A stretch of DNA of 32,919 nt from an uncultured Eubacteriales bacterium (GCA_948787875.1 CAQFKO010000009.1:1-32919); one strand, 5' to 3'; shown: positions 1-6,405, numbered from the stretch's first letter. Numbers and translations: made by a program. Notes: generated from the letters alone by a model not told the origin.

Positions 1-373
1 TAATATCATACAAAGAAAAATAATATTCTAAATAGTGAATAGGTGACATTGATACAATATAAAGATCATATTTTTCTGACAATTCTTCAAAAAATTCATT
101 TGGCAAAATTTCAATTTTGTCTTTTATCTGATGAATGAATAACTCATTCTCAAAACATGTTGCAAGTTTTTTATAATCCATGCCTTCTTTTTTACAAACG
201 TCAATTATATCCTTGATATCTTTTTTATCTATATAATATTTTTTGTTAAGCCTTTCGTAAACGCCCTCTCCAAAGCTTTTTCTCACAACAGTTTTATCGT
301 TCCTCTTGTCGCTATCTCCTATATCGCCGATATATATAGTAGAGTCAAAATCAAAAATAATTGCTCTTATCAT
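1..373 (-). CDS. HAD-superfamily hydrolase, C-terminus cut by window edge
   Basis: An open frame runs from an ATG at 373 down to the window edge, giving the first 124 residues. It starts MIRAIIFDFDSTIY, in which the hydrophobic strand followed by DFDST is HAD motif I (nucleophile Asp8, acid/base Asp10). About 100 residues later comes YIVSMSPIHYL, a hydrophobic strand ending in Ser, as expected for HAD motif II; the lysine and the second acidic motif would lie beyond the edge. The helical stretch between them fits a C1 cap. The start is set by a very strong GGAGGGGG Shine-Dalgarno directly before the ATG. The likely role is a cytoplasmic phosphatase or phosphatase-like hydrolase; the substrate cannot be read from the sequence. 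Family placement is fairly sure, function is not. Confidence 0.72.
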   Translation of the reverse strand, partial: MIRAIIFDFDSTIYIGDIGDSDKRNDKTVVRKSFGEGVYERLNKKYYIDKKDIKDIIDVCKKEGMDYKKLATCFENELFIHQIKDKIEILPNEFFEELSEKYDLYIVSMSPIHYLEYYFSLYDI

Positions 374-409
374 TCCCCCTCCACTTTTTAATAATATTTT
401 AGCAATTAT

Positions 410-438
410 ATTATATCATAAACTTTTATAATTTGTAT
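410..438 (-). promoter_or_regulatory. Extended -10 promoter for the HAD-family gene
   Basis: Read on the minus strand, TATAAT lies at 415-410 and is preceded by TGA, an extended -10 (TGnTATAAT). The -35 hexamer 17 bp upstream (438-433, ATACAA) is weak, which is typical when an extended -10 is present. The start site would be near 403, leaving a leader of about 30 nt that carries the GGAGGGGG ribosome site. Confidence 0.5.
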
Positions 439-470
439 TAAATATTATAAAAATAATTTGGCATTTAGAC

Positions 471-525
471 GTGTGCTTGGTTATACAAGTGGCGTCGCTT
501 CGCTCCACCAGACAAGCACACGCCT
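471..525. repeat. Inverted repeat with 10-bp perfect outer arms
   Basis: CGTGTGCTTG near 470-480 pairs perfectly with CAAGCACACG near 513-523. An inner GTGG/CCAC pair encloses the sequence CGTCGCTTCGCT. The GC-rich hairpin stands out from AT-rich surroundings. The inner motif resembles the GC-rich hairpin repeats often scattered through intergenic DNA of gut Clostridia; that comparison is from memory and was not checked. Confidence 0.5.
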
Positions 526-540
526 ATAAATAAACTTTGT

Positions 541-598
541 TGCAAAAGAGCGGTTGCTGGCAGAGCGTAACGCAATCCGCTCTTTTGCTTTTTGTTTT
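541..598 (+). terminator. Long stem-loop followed by a T-rich run
   Basis: GCAAAAGAGCGG pairs perfectly with CCGCTCTTTTGC, and the stem continues inward as TTGC/GCAA with one bulged base, giving about 16 bp. A small GCG/CGC hairpin could form in the loop. A T-rich tract (TTTTTGTTTT) follows on the plus strand, as in an intrinsic terminator. No plus-strand gene precedes it, so either it ends an unannotated small RNA or it is part of a structured element. Confidence 0.45.
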
Positions 599-600
599 CT

Positions 601-738
601 TCTCTCTATTTTCCAGTGTAAGCGAATATTCTTTGTTGTCAAGGTCAAGACGAGTGTCTTATAACTATTAGGGTTGTTATTCTTACGACAACCTATGACA
701 ACGGCAGAGATATTCGCTTTTTTGGCAGTTAAGAGAGA
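601..738. other. Branched inverted-repeat structure, candidate structured RNA or miniature element
   Basis: Nested perfect arms are: TCTCTCT 601-607 with 732-738; AGCGAATAT 621-629 with 710-718; GTTGTCA 635-641 with 696-702; AGGT 642-645 with 691-694. Inside are two local hairpins, AAGAC/GTCTT (647-660, 4-nt loop) and GGTTGT/ACAACC (672-693), the latter sharing bases with the AGGT arm, so the two pairings compete. Together they give a stem leading to a branched junction. Arms of the same order on both sides also fit a small inverted-repeat element. Strand and function are not known. Confidence 0.5.
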
Positions 739-743
739 GTAAA

Positions 744-781
744 CACAAAAAAGAAAACATAGGCAGTTGTTTGTCTATGTT
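744..781 (-). terminator. Intrinsic terminator of cwlD
   Basis: On the minus strand AACATAG (781-775) pairs with CTATGTT (762-756) and is followed by TTCTTTTTT. It sits about 80 bp past the cwlD stop codon and in the right direction to end its transcript. Confidence 0.65.
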
Positions 782-858
782 ATTCTTTATTTATTCCGCT
801 AGTTTCAAAATTGAGTGACTAATAAGTGAGGTTTTTATTTAACAAAAACAATTAAAAG

Positions 859-1566
859 TTATTTTATTTGCAAAAATTTCACAATACCAAGATAAATGCA
901 GTTAACAATTTTGTCTTGATAGGTTTCGTCTAAAAGTAGTTTTTCTTCCTCTTCATTAGACAAAAATCCACATTCAACAATAACAGACGGAGCAGATGTG
1001 CATTTTAGCATAAAGTAGTCGCCGGGGCTGGTACATTTGTTTCCGCGAATAAGACCCTTGATAAATTCTTCTTGAATGCTGTCTGCGATTTGTTTTGAGA
1101 TATCGCTGGTTTTGTCATAGAATACTTGTGCACCGCGAAGGTTGTGTTTTGTGTAAGAATTCATGTGAAGTGAAATTACCATGTTTGGCCTAACCTGCTT
1201 AATAAGCTCTTTTCTAAGTTCCATGTCGCGTTTTTTAAAACTTTTTCCACTGCCGTCCGCAAGAGCGTCTTCGGTTTCTCTTGTCATAACAATATTGATT
1301 CCCGCGTCTTCAAGCTTTTTTTGAAGCATTTTAGAAAGTTTAAGATTAAGTTCCGCCTCTTTAACTTTGGTTTTGTAACCAATTGAGCCGGGGTCAGCGC
1401 CACCATGCCCGGGGTCAATAACAACAGTATAGTTTCTGCTTGGAACAGTGTCGGCTGGGGTTGTGTCGGAAGAAACGGCACTGCATAGTTTTGCCTCAGG
1501 AAACGCCATAAATGAAAATCCACAAAAAACCATAAAAAATAATAAAAAAATACTGAATTTTTTCAT
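859..1566 (-). CDS. cwlD: N-acetylmuramoyl-L-alanine amidase, CwlD-type spore cortex enzyme
   Basis: Residues 1-30 form a signal peptide or anchor (MKKFSIFLLFFMVFCGF...). The rest is one Amidase_3 domain: VVIDPGHGG with zinc ligand His54, KEAELNL with Glu70, SLHMNS with His134, and VECGFLSN with catalytic Glu199. All four expected residues are present. At 235 aa with no cell-wall-binding repeats it matches the size and layout of CwlD, which removes the stem peptide from muramic acid so that muramic-delta-lactam can form in spore cortex; the zinc amidase chemistry is established for the family. The cortex role is inferred from size, single-domain layout and the spore genes elsewhere in the window. 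The gene is transcribed alone and away from the barnase cassette, with its own terminator. A house-keeping amidase is the main alternative. Confidence 0.85.
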   Translation of the reverse strand: MKKFSIFLLFFMVFCGFSFMAFPEAKLCSAVSSDTTPADTVPSRNYTVVIDPGHGGADPGSIGYKTKVKEAELNLKLSKMLQKKLEDAGINIVMTRETEDALADGSGKSFKKRDMELRKELIKQVRPNMVISLHMNSYTKHNLRGAQVFYDKTSDISKQIADSIQEEFIKGLIRGNKCTSPGDYFMLKCTSAPSVIVECGFLSNEEEEKLLLDETYQDKIVNCIYLGIVKFLQIK

Positions 1567-1633
1567 AAAAATGTCCTTAATTTTAAATTAAACTAACGTT
1601 AGGTTGTGAAAATTATAAATATTTATGCAAAAG

Positions 1634-1664
1634 TTGGCAGGGGTTCATACTTTTTAGATATAAT
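1634..1664 (+). promoter_or_regulatory. Probable promoter of the barnase-barstar cassette
   Basis: TATAAT lies at 1659-1664, with TTGGCA at 1634-1639 as the best -35, at a long spacing of 19 bp. The start site would be near 1671, leaving a leader of about 48 nt before the toxin gene. The spacing is poor, so expression may be weak or need an activator. Confidence 0.35.
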
Positions 1665-1718
1665 ATGTGTTAAAATTTAAGTATAAATAATTTACAAAGG
1701 CAGGAAATTGGTGATATT

Positions 1719-2279
1719 ATGGATTTGCTTAAAGAAATTAAGGAAAGTTTGCAAAATGTTTGGAAAACAATATCGGTTACAGAAAGGTCGAAAAATTGGT
1801 TTAGCTACCATTTGGGCTTTGCTAAGTCACATTGTATAACCTGTATAGACTTAAATAATAAAATAGTAGATAATAAAGCTTTGCCTCCGCCATTACATAT
1901 TAGATGCAAATGTGTGTTAGCACCATTAAAAAAGGTCTCGGTCGGAATGGCAACTGAAAGAGGAACTGAGGGTGCAGATTATTGGCTAAAACATTTTGGA
2001 ACTTTGCCTAATTATTATATAAGTAAAGAAGAAGCGTTAACGCTTGGTTGGATTTCAAAAAAAGGAAATTTAAATGAAGTAGCTTACGGAAAAATGATAG
2101 GTGGCGGGATTTATAAAAATTTCGACGAAAGGTTGCCTAATGCTTCTGGACGCATTTGGTACGAATGTGATATTGATTATAAAGGTGGATATAGAAATAA
2201 TTTTAGAATAGTTTATTCAAATGATGGTTTAATGTTTAGAACAGATAGTCATTATTTAAGTTTTATAGCTATTGAGTAA
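1719..2279 (+). CDS. Barnase-family ribonuclease toxin with N-terminal MuF-like Cys motif
   Basis: Residues about 84-186 align along their length with barnase: YYISKEEALTLGW, KGNLNEV, GKMIGGGIY, LPNASGRIW, RIVYSND. The active-site residues are all present: Lys103 (barnase Lys27), Glu149 (Glu73), Arg159 and Arg163 (Arg83, Arg87) and His178 (His102), so it should be an active guanine-preferring endoribonuclease. Residues 38-65 carry HCITC...PPPLHIRCKC (Cys39, 42, 63, 65), the pattern at the C-terminus of phage MuF/SPP1-gp7 minor head proteins, which is known to precede toxin domains in phage-borne polymorphic toxins. There is no signal peptide, unlike secreted barnase. The gene for its inhibitor follows 9 bp later. 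The toxin call is sure; the delivery route is not known. Confidence 0.9.
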   Translation: MDLLKEIKESLQNVWKTISVTERSKNWFSYHLGFAKSHCITCIDLNNKIVDNKALPPPLHIRCKCVLAPLKKVSVGMATERGTEGADYWLKHFGTLPNYYISKEEALTLGWISKKGNLNEVAYGKMIGGGIYKNFDERLPNASGRIWYECDIDYKGGYRNNFRIVYSNDGLMFRTDSHYLSFIAIE

Positions 2280-2288
2280 GGAAGATAT

Positions 2289-2582
2289 ATGGAAAAATAT
2301 GAATTTAAAAGAAATGAATTTGAGTGGGCTGAACAATTTTATGATATAATTCAAAAGCGTATGGATTTGCCCGAATGGTTCGGAAAGAATACAGATGCAC
2401 TATGGGATATGCTTACAGGGTATATAGGTTTGCCGTGTGAAATAACTCTTGTTGGATTTGGCGAGGAAAAAGATGCATATAACAAACTGATAATTGACAG
2501 AATATTAAAATGCTTTTCAGAGGCAGAAAAAGACTATCCTGATAAATTCAAAATTATTTATAAAAATAATGAAAAAAAATGA
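2289..2582 (+). CDS. Barstar-family inhibitor of the upstream RNase toxin
   Basis: This 97-aa protein keeps the barstar core LPEWFGKNTDALWDMLTGY. It includes Asp36 and Asp40, equivalent to barstar Asp35 and Asp39 that fill the barnase active site, and Trp39; Glu78 matches the third contact, Glu76. Barstar binds barnase tightly and blocks its catalytic cleft, so this is the immunity or antitoxin partner of the gene just before it. It starts 9 bp after the toxin stop, and an AAGGAAG ribosome site overlaps that stop, so the two are cotranscribed and translation is probably coupled. An intrinsic terminator at 2638 closes the cassette. The family is very clear. Confidence 0.93.
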   Translation: MEKYEFKRNEFEWAEQFYDIIQKRMDLPEWFGKNTDALWDMLTGYIGLPCEITLVGFGEEKDAYNKLIIDRILKCFSEAEKDYPDKFKIIYKNNEKK

Positions 2583-2637
2583 TTAATATTTAAAATAATA
2601 TTAAATAATGCATTTATTAAAAAAATAAAACACTTAT

Positions 2638-2667
2638 AAAAAGCATATCATTTAGATATGCTTTTTT
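2638..2667 (+). terminator. Intrinsic terminator of the barnase-barstar cassette
   Basis: A perfect 12-bp stem, AAAAAGCATATC with GATATGCTTTTT, has a 5-nt loop and ends in a T run. It is 55 bp past the barstar stop and may act on both strands. Confidence 0.85.
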
Positions 2668-2872
2668 ATTATAAACTCAATTAAAAAATAACCGCAAAAC
2701 AACGAAAGGTAAATAACATTTATGAAAATTATTAATCAAAAAATAAAGTAGGCACAAAACTTTGGCAGTCAATTGTTAGTTTTTGTTTTTTATTATTAAA
2801 TTCACTTGTTTTTTTAAATTTCAGAACTTTTGTTTTAATTAATAATTAGATTATTTTATAAATATTTTTATC

Positions 2873-2901
2873 TTGCTAAAAAATTGTGATAATGTTATAA
2901 T
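2873..2901 (+). promoter_or_regulatory. Promoter of mrnC, placing transcription start at the ATG
   Basis: TTGCTA (2873-2878), a 17-bp spacer, then an extended -10 TGTTATAAT with its hexamer at 2896-2901. Only six bases separate the hexamer from the ATG at 2908, so the expected start site coincides with the start codon. The mRNA would be leaderless. Confidence 0.7.
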
Positions 2902-2907
2902 ATTTTT

Positions 2908-3324
2908 ATGGAAAATATTATAACGCAAAATTTTTCAAAAGAACAGGCAAGGTCTATGCAACCATTGGTGCTTGCTCAGATTGGCGATAGTGTTCAAACT
3001 CTTTTTGTAAGAGAATATGTTGCCAAAACTTTTGGCTTAAAGGTAAACAAAATGAACAAACTTGTTTCGGGTGTTGTTTGCGCGGGAACACAGTTTAAAA
3101 CATTTAAAAAGCTTGAAGAAAGTTTAACCGCCGAAGAGCAAGATATTGCTAGTCGTGCAAGAAATACTCATATTCACAGCAAGGCAAAAAACTTTTCGGT
3201 TACAGAATATATTTACGCCACTGCGCTTGAAGCTGTGTTTGGCTATTTGTATTTAATAGGCGATTATAAAAGATTAAAAGAATTACTTGAAATTTCGGTT
3301 GAAGAGCTCAATCAAAATATATAG
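2908..3324 (+). CDS. mrnC: Mini-ribonuclease III, 23S rRNA maturation nuclease
   Basis: A single RNase III catalytic domain of 138 aa without a dsRNA-binding domain, the layout of Mini-III. LVLAQIGDSVQTLFVRE carries catalytic Asp27, RARNTH (83-88) is the conserved Mini-III loop, and ATALEAVFGYLYL carries catalytic Glu108. In Bacillus the enzyme trims 23S precursor rRNA. It stands before rlmB and sigH, the usual order in Firmicutes, although cysS, which usually precedes it, is not in this window. There is no Shine-Dalgarno before ATG 2908, and the -10 box sits six bases upstream, pointing to a leaderless message. An internal Met17 has AAGG nearby but would cut into the conserved N-terminal helix. 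Confidence 0.9.
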   Translation: MENIITQNFSKEQARSMQPLVLAQIGDSVQTLFVREYVAKTFGLKVNKMNKLVSGVVCAGTQFKTFKKLEESLTAEEQDIASRARNTHIHSKAKNFSVTEYIYATALEAVFGYLYLIGDYKRLKELLEISVEELNQNI

Positions 3325-3391
3325 CTAAAATCGCAAAAAATTCAAAATAAATATAAAAAAACAGATAAAAATTATAAATAAAGAGGACATT

Positions 3392-4117
3392 ATGAAAATA
3401 GAAGGCAAAAATCCCGTAAAAGAACTTTTGGAAAGTGATATGACCATTGAAAAAATTATGGTAACAAACGGAACAAACGATAATGAAATTCGTGCAATGT
3501 TGCAAAAATGCCGTGACCGAAAAATCAAAATAGAATTTGTTGATAAAAGAGCATTAGATAAAATCAGCGAAACCAAGCACCATCAGGGAATTATTGCTTT
3601 TGCAACAGAGTTTAAGTATGCGGAACTTGATAATGTTATTTTAAATGAAAAGCAAAAAGGAAAAGATTTGCTTTTTGTAATTTTAGACGAAGTTTTAGAT
3701 CCACACAATCTTGGCTCTGTAATAAGGGTTGCAGAGTGTGCAGGGGCTTCTGCTGTTATTATTCCAAGCAGAAGAAGCGTCGCCGTAACGGAAACAGTTA
3801 TACGAACAAGTGCAGGAGCAACTGCCTATATGCCTGTTGTAAAAGTTTCTAACATAAATCAAACCATCGAAGAGCTTAAAAATAAAAATATTTGGGTTTA
3901 TGCTTGTGATATGGACGGCGAAGATATGTGTGAAACAAATTTAACAGGCGACATTGCGCTTGTTGTTGGCGGAGAGGGAACAGGAGTGCACTCTTTAACA
4001 AAAAAACTTTGTGACGGAGTTGTTGCTATTCCAATGTTCGGAAAAGTAAATTCATTAAACGCAAGCGTAAGCGCAGGCATTGTTATATATGAAGCAATAA
4101 GGCAAAGGAGAAAATAA
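3392..4117 (+). CDS. rlmB: SpoU-family 23S rRNA 2'-O-methyltransferase (RlmB/TrmH group 3)
   Basis: The N-terminal substrate-binding domain (1-75, with GKNPVKELLES and KHHQGIIA) is followed by a SPOUT methyltransferase domain. SpoU motif 1 is ILDEVLDPHNLGSVIRVAE (Asn106, Arg112), motif 2 is LVVGGEGTGV (Glu195), and motif 3 is IPMFGKVNSLNASVSAGI (Asn220, Asn223), which forms the knotted S-adenosylmethionine site. RlmB methylates a G in the 23S peptidyl-transferase region. The length of 241 aa is normal. The start has an AAAGAGG ribosome site. It lies between mrnC and sigH as in other Firmicutes; the target site itself cannot be proven from sequence. Confidence 0.9.
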   Translation: MKIEGKNPVKELLESDMTIEKIMVTNGTNDNEIRAMLQKCRDRKIKIEFVDKRALDKISETKHHQGIIAFATEFKYAELDNVILNEKQKGKDLLFVILDEVLDPHNLGSVIRVAECAGASAVIIPSRRSVAVTETVIRTSAGATAYMPVVKVSNINQTIEELKNKNIWVYACDMDGEDMCETNLTGDIALVVGGEGTGVHSLTKKLCDGVVAIPMFGKVNSLNASVSAGIVIYEAIRQRRK

Positions 4118-4118
4118 C

Positions 4119-4676
4119 TTGAAAAAGGTAAACACAGAGGACATTGTTCAAGTAGTTCAAAATTTCAAAATTTATATAAGCGGTTTGTGCCGAAGATATT
4201 ATATTGTGGGCGGAACGCATGAAGACTTGTTTGAAGAAGGAATGATAGGTCTTTTGGAAGCGTGCAAAAGCTATAATGGTGAAAGTTTGTTTGAAGCAAG
4301 ATTTGCACCGTTTGCAAAACTTTGCATAAAAAGGCAAATTTTTGATGCAATAAGATTGTCCAACACGGGCAAAAACAAAGCGCTTAATGAGTCTGTAAGT
4401 TTTGCAAAGTTAGATTATGAGGGAGAAGAGCGTTCTTTGTTGGAAACACTTTCCGATCCAAACTTTTCAAATGACCCGTTAGACACAATTTTAGACCGAG
4501 AAATCATTGACGAAAAATTAAAGATTTGTGAAAACGAACTCAGCGATTTTGAAAAGCAAGTTTTAAAGCACTATCTTTCGGGAGAAAAGCAGTCCGAAAT
4601 TGCAAAGAACTTAAATCGTGAAGTTAAAGCAATAGACAATTCCATTCAGCGAATAAAAGCAAAACTTAATAAATAA
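4119..4676 (+). CDS. sigH: Sigma-70 family factor, SigH (Spo0H) type
   Basis: Region 2 is visible as HEDLFEEGMIGLLEACKSY followed by FAPFAKLCIKRQIFDAIR. Next comes KNKALNESVSF, matching the KxxPLNxxxS stretch of SigH. Region 4 ends the protein as ELSDFEKQVLKHYLSGEKQSEIAKNL plus a helix-turn-helix. SigH is the transition-state sigma factor that starts sporulation in Bacillus. The position after rlmB fits the cysS-mrnC-rlmB-yacP-sigH order, but yacP is missing here. The start is TTG: an AAAGGAG site 8 bp before it supports this choice, and the gap to the rlmB stop is one base, so translation is probably coupled. At 185 aa it is slightly short for SigH. Confidence 0.85.
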   Translation: MKKVNTEDIVQVVQNFKIYISGLCRRYYIVGGTHEDLFEEGMIGLLEACKSYNGESLFEARFAPFAKLCIKRQIFDAIRLSNTGKNKALNESVSFAKLDYEGEERSLLETLSDPNFSNDPLDTILDREIIDEKLKICENELSDFEKQVLKHYLSGEKQSEIAKNLNREVKAIDNSIQRIKAKLNK

Positions 4677-4732
4677 AAATCGCAAAAATTTGCAAAAAAA
4701 TCATAAAAAATAATGTAAAAAAGGAGAAATAT

Positions 4733-5872
4733 ATGTATCTTGCATTATACAGAAAGTATCGTCCGAAAAGTTTTGACGAGGTTATTGGTCAAGACCATAT
4801 TGTTCAAACATTAATAAATCAAATAAAACTCAACAAAATTTCTCATGCATATTTGTTTACGGGAAGTCGTGGAACGGGAAAAACCAGCACCGCAAAAATA
4901 TTTGCCAGAGCAATAAATTGCACAAATCCAAAAAATGGTTCGCCTTGCGGAGAGTGCGAGGTTTGCAAAGGCCTTGAAGGCACAAATATTGATGTTTTGG
5001 AAATAGATGCCGCATCTAATAACGGTGTAGACGAAATTCGTGACCTTAGAGAAAAGGTTAAGTATCCGCCTGTTGTGGGAACATACAAAGTTTATATTAT
5101 AGACGAAGTGCATATGCTCTCAACAAGTGCATTTAATGCTTTGCTAAAAACCCTTGAAGAGCCACCTGCACACACAGTGTTTGTTCTTGCAACAACCGAG
5201 GTTCATAAACTTCCGGCAACCATTCTTTCAAGATGCATCAGATTTGATTTCAGGTTGGTTGCGCTCGAAGATTTGTCGGAACTTTTAAAAAGAGTTCTTA
5301 CCAGCGAGGGTGTAACCTATGACGAACAGTCAATAAACATGATTGCCAGAGCAGGTGAGGGCAGTGTGCGTGATACGCTTAGCATTGCCGACAGATGTGT
5401 TTCTTTTGCAGGAGGAGAACTTAATGGCGAAAAAGTGCTTGCGGTGCTTGGGATTTCGGAAAGAGAAGTTCTTATAAACATTGCAGGAAAAATACTCAGC
5501 AAAGATATTGGCTCGGCATTGGTTGAACTAGACAAAGTTTTGTCTAAGGGCAAAAGTCCGCTCATGTTTTCAAATGATTTGATTGCATATTACAGAGATT
5601 TGCTTTTGGTCTACACCTTGGGCATTCAGTCAAGAAAAATCGTTATGGTAAAAGACGATATTTTTGAGGCAATGAAAGCGCAAGCAGTTGCGGAAAATTA
5701 TGATGCCATGATAAAGGCAATCGAAGTTCTTGGAAGTGTTGAACAAGAGCTAAGATACAGCGTTCAGCCAAGAATAGTGCTTGAAACCGCGATTGTAAAA
5801 ATTATAAGTGAAGCAGCGCTTTCGGAAAGGGTTGCAAAACTAGAAGAAGCAATAAAAAACTTTCCCAGCTAA
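4733..5872 (+). CDS. dnaX: DNA polymerase III tau/gamma ATPase, gamma-like frame ending at 5872
   Basis: Clamp-loader ATPase of the AAA+ family. It shows Walker A GSRGTGKTS (44-52), a zinc cluster of Cys63, 72, 75 and 78, Walker B YIIDEVH (121-127), the sensor region TTEVHKLPATILSRC with the SRC arginine finger (166-168), and the domain III helices up to about 375. At 379 aa it equals a gamma-length product; tau proteins are usually about 550 aa. The stop TAA at 5870 follows TTT CCC AGC, and the missing tau region lies immediately downstream in the +1 frame. It heads the classic dnaX-ebfC-recR block. The start has an AAGGAG site. ATPase identity is certain; whether the short form is natural is discussed in the findings. 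Confidence 0.92.
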   Translation: MYLALYRKYRPKSFDEVIGQDHIVQTLINQIKLNKISHAYLFTGSRGTGKTSTAKIFARAINCTNPKNGSPCGECEVCKGLEGTNIDVLEIDAASNNGVDEIRDLREKVKYPPVVGTYKVYIIDEVHMLSTSAFNALLKTLEEPPAHTVFVLATTEVHKLPATILSRCIRFDFRLVALEDLSELLKRVLTSEGVTYDEQSINMIARAGEGSVRDTLSIADRCVSFAGGELNGEKVLAVLGISEREVLINIAGKILSKDIGSALVELDKVLSKGKSPLMFSNDLIAYYRDLLLVYTLGIQSRKIVMVKDDIFEAMKAQAVAENYDAMIKAIEVLGSVEQELRYSVQPRIVLETAIVKIISEAALSERVAKLEEAIKNFPS

Positions 5873-6332
5873 GCCCCCAACTAATCTTGTAACAAAAGTT
5901 AACCAAAATTTAGAGCAAAACAAGTGTGCGGGGGAAGTTGAAAAAATAACTGAAAATGCAATTTTAGCTGAAAATAATGCAAAAAATTGCACAGAAAGCA
6001 TGGTTGAATCAAAAAATTGTGAAACAAACAACCAGAATATTTCAAGTGAAAGGTTGCTTGGCGAGCTTTTAAGATTTGCTCGAAGCACAGGCGAAATGAA
6101 ATTTTTGATGCTTCTTCGAGAGGTTAAAAGTTTGGAGATAATTAATAAAGAGGTTACAATTTTTGCTGACGACCAAACAATCCTTGAATTAGAATCGGAA
6201 AAATATAAAAGTTTAATTACGGGATTTCTTTCAAAAAAAGGATTAATTTTAAATTTAAAAAAACAAGACAGCAAAGAAGCAGATATTAAAGAATTAGAGA
6301 GACTTTGCGGTGGCAAACTAAAAATCAAATAA
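5856..6332 (+). CDS. dnaX: tau C-terminal part of dnaX in the +1 frame
   Basis: This frame is open from 5856 (just after a TAA at 5853) to the stop at 6330, overlapping the end of the gamma-like frame by 17 nt. It reads a Pro-rich start PAKPPTNL, a polar linker, then ERLLGELLRFARSTGEMKFLMLL and a mixed alpha/beta tail, as in tau, where this part contacts the polymerase alpha subunit and DnaB. Joined to the upstream frame at CCC (5864) it makes about 532 aa, the normal tau length. An ATG at 6000 has no clear ribosome site and would drop the linker, so separate translation is unlikely. It is either reached by +1 recoding or separated by a one-base assembly error. Confidence 0.75.
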   Translation, partial: KTFPAKPPTNLVTKVNQNLEQNKCAGEVEKITENAILAENNAKNCTESMVESKNCETNNQNISSERLLGELLRFARSTGEMKFLMLLREVKSLEIINKEVTIFADDQTILELESEKYKSLITGFLSKKGLILNLKKQDSKEADIKELERLCGGKLKIK

Positions 6333-6338
6333 AATTAG

Positions 6339-6367
6339 TTGAAAAAATATCTATAAATAATTATAAT
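6339..6367 (+). promoter_or_regulatory. Promoter upstream of ebfC
   Basis: TTGAAA (6339-6344), a 17-bp spacer and TATAAT (6362-6367), with a start site near 6374 and a leader of about 32 nt. It would let ebfC-recR be expressed apart from dnaX. Confidence 0.6.
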
Positions 6368-6405
6368 AAAAAATATAAAGCGATTTTGCTAAAAAGGAGA
6401 TTATT

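Larger units (their letters stand above)
374..858. other. 485-bp gene-free region with nested inverted repeats
   Basis: This stretch lies between two minus-strand genes and contains no convincing coding frame. It holds the HAD gene promoter, a stem at 471-525, a long stem at 541-589, a branched inverted-repeat structure at about 601-738, and a minus-strand terminator at 744-781. The density of perfect complementary arms is far above that of the other intergenic regions of this window, so the region probably encodes structured RNA or is a remnant of an intergenic repeat element. It resembles no RNA family that I recognise. Confidence 0.6.
2583..2907. other. 325-bp intergenic region between barstar and mrnC
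   Basis: It is very AT-rich with no coding frame. It contains the barstar terminator at 2638-2667 and, at its far end, the mrnC promoter at 2873-2901. Between about 2670 and 2870 I see nothing beyond low-complexity A/T sequence. Confidence 0.7.

Noticed and set aside
374..858. tRNA, tmRNA or known riboswitch in the first intergenic region
   Set aside because: The stems do not fit a cloverleaf, no CCA-type acceptor or anticodon arm is present, and no conserved riboswitch core was recognised.
1592..1602. CTAACGTTAG palindrome upstream of cwlD as an operator
   Set aside because: It is only 10 bp, no clear sporulation promoter lies beside it, and short palindromes like this are expected by chance.
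5854..5892. A_AAA_AAC slippery heptamer for -1 frameshifting in dnaX
   Set aside because: It is in phase, but the -1 frame reaches TAA at 5890 after ten codons, so it cannot produce the tau region; only +1 (or -2) can.
6000..6332. Independent 110-aa gene starting at ATG 6000
   Set aside because: The frame is open upstream to 5856 and continues the DnaX linker; no convincing ribosome site precedes 6000.
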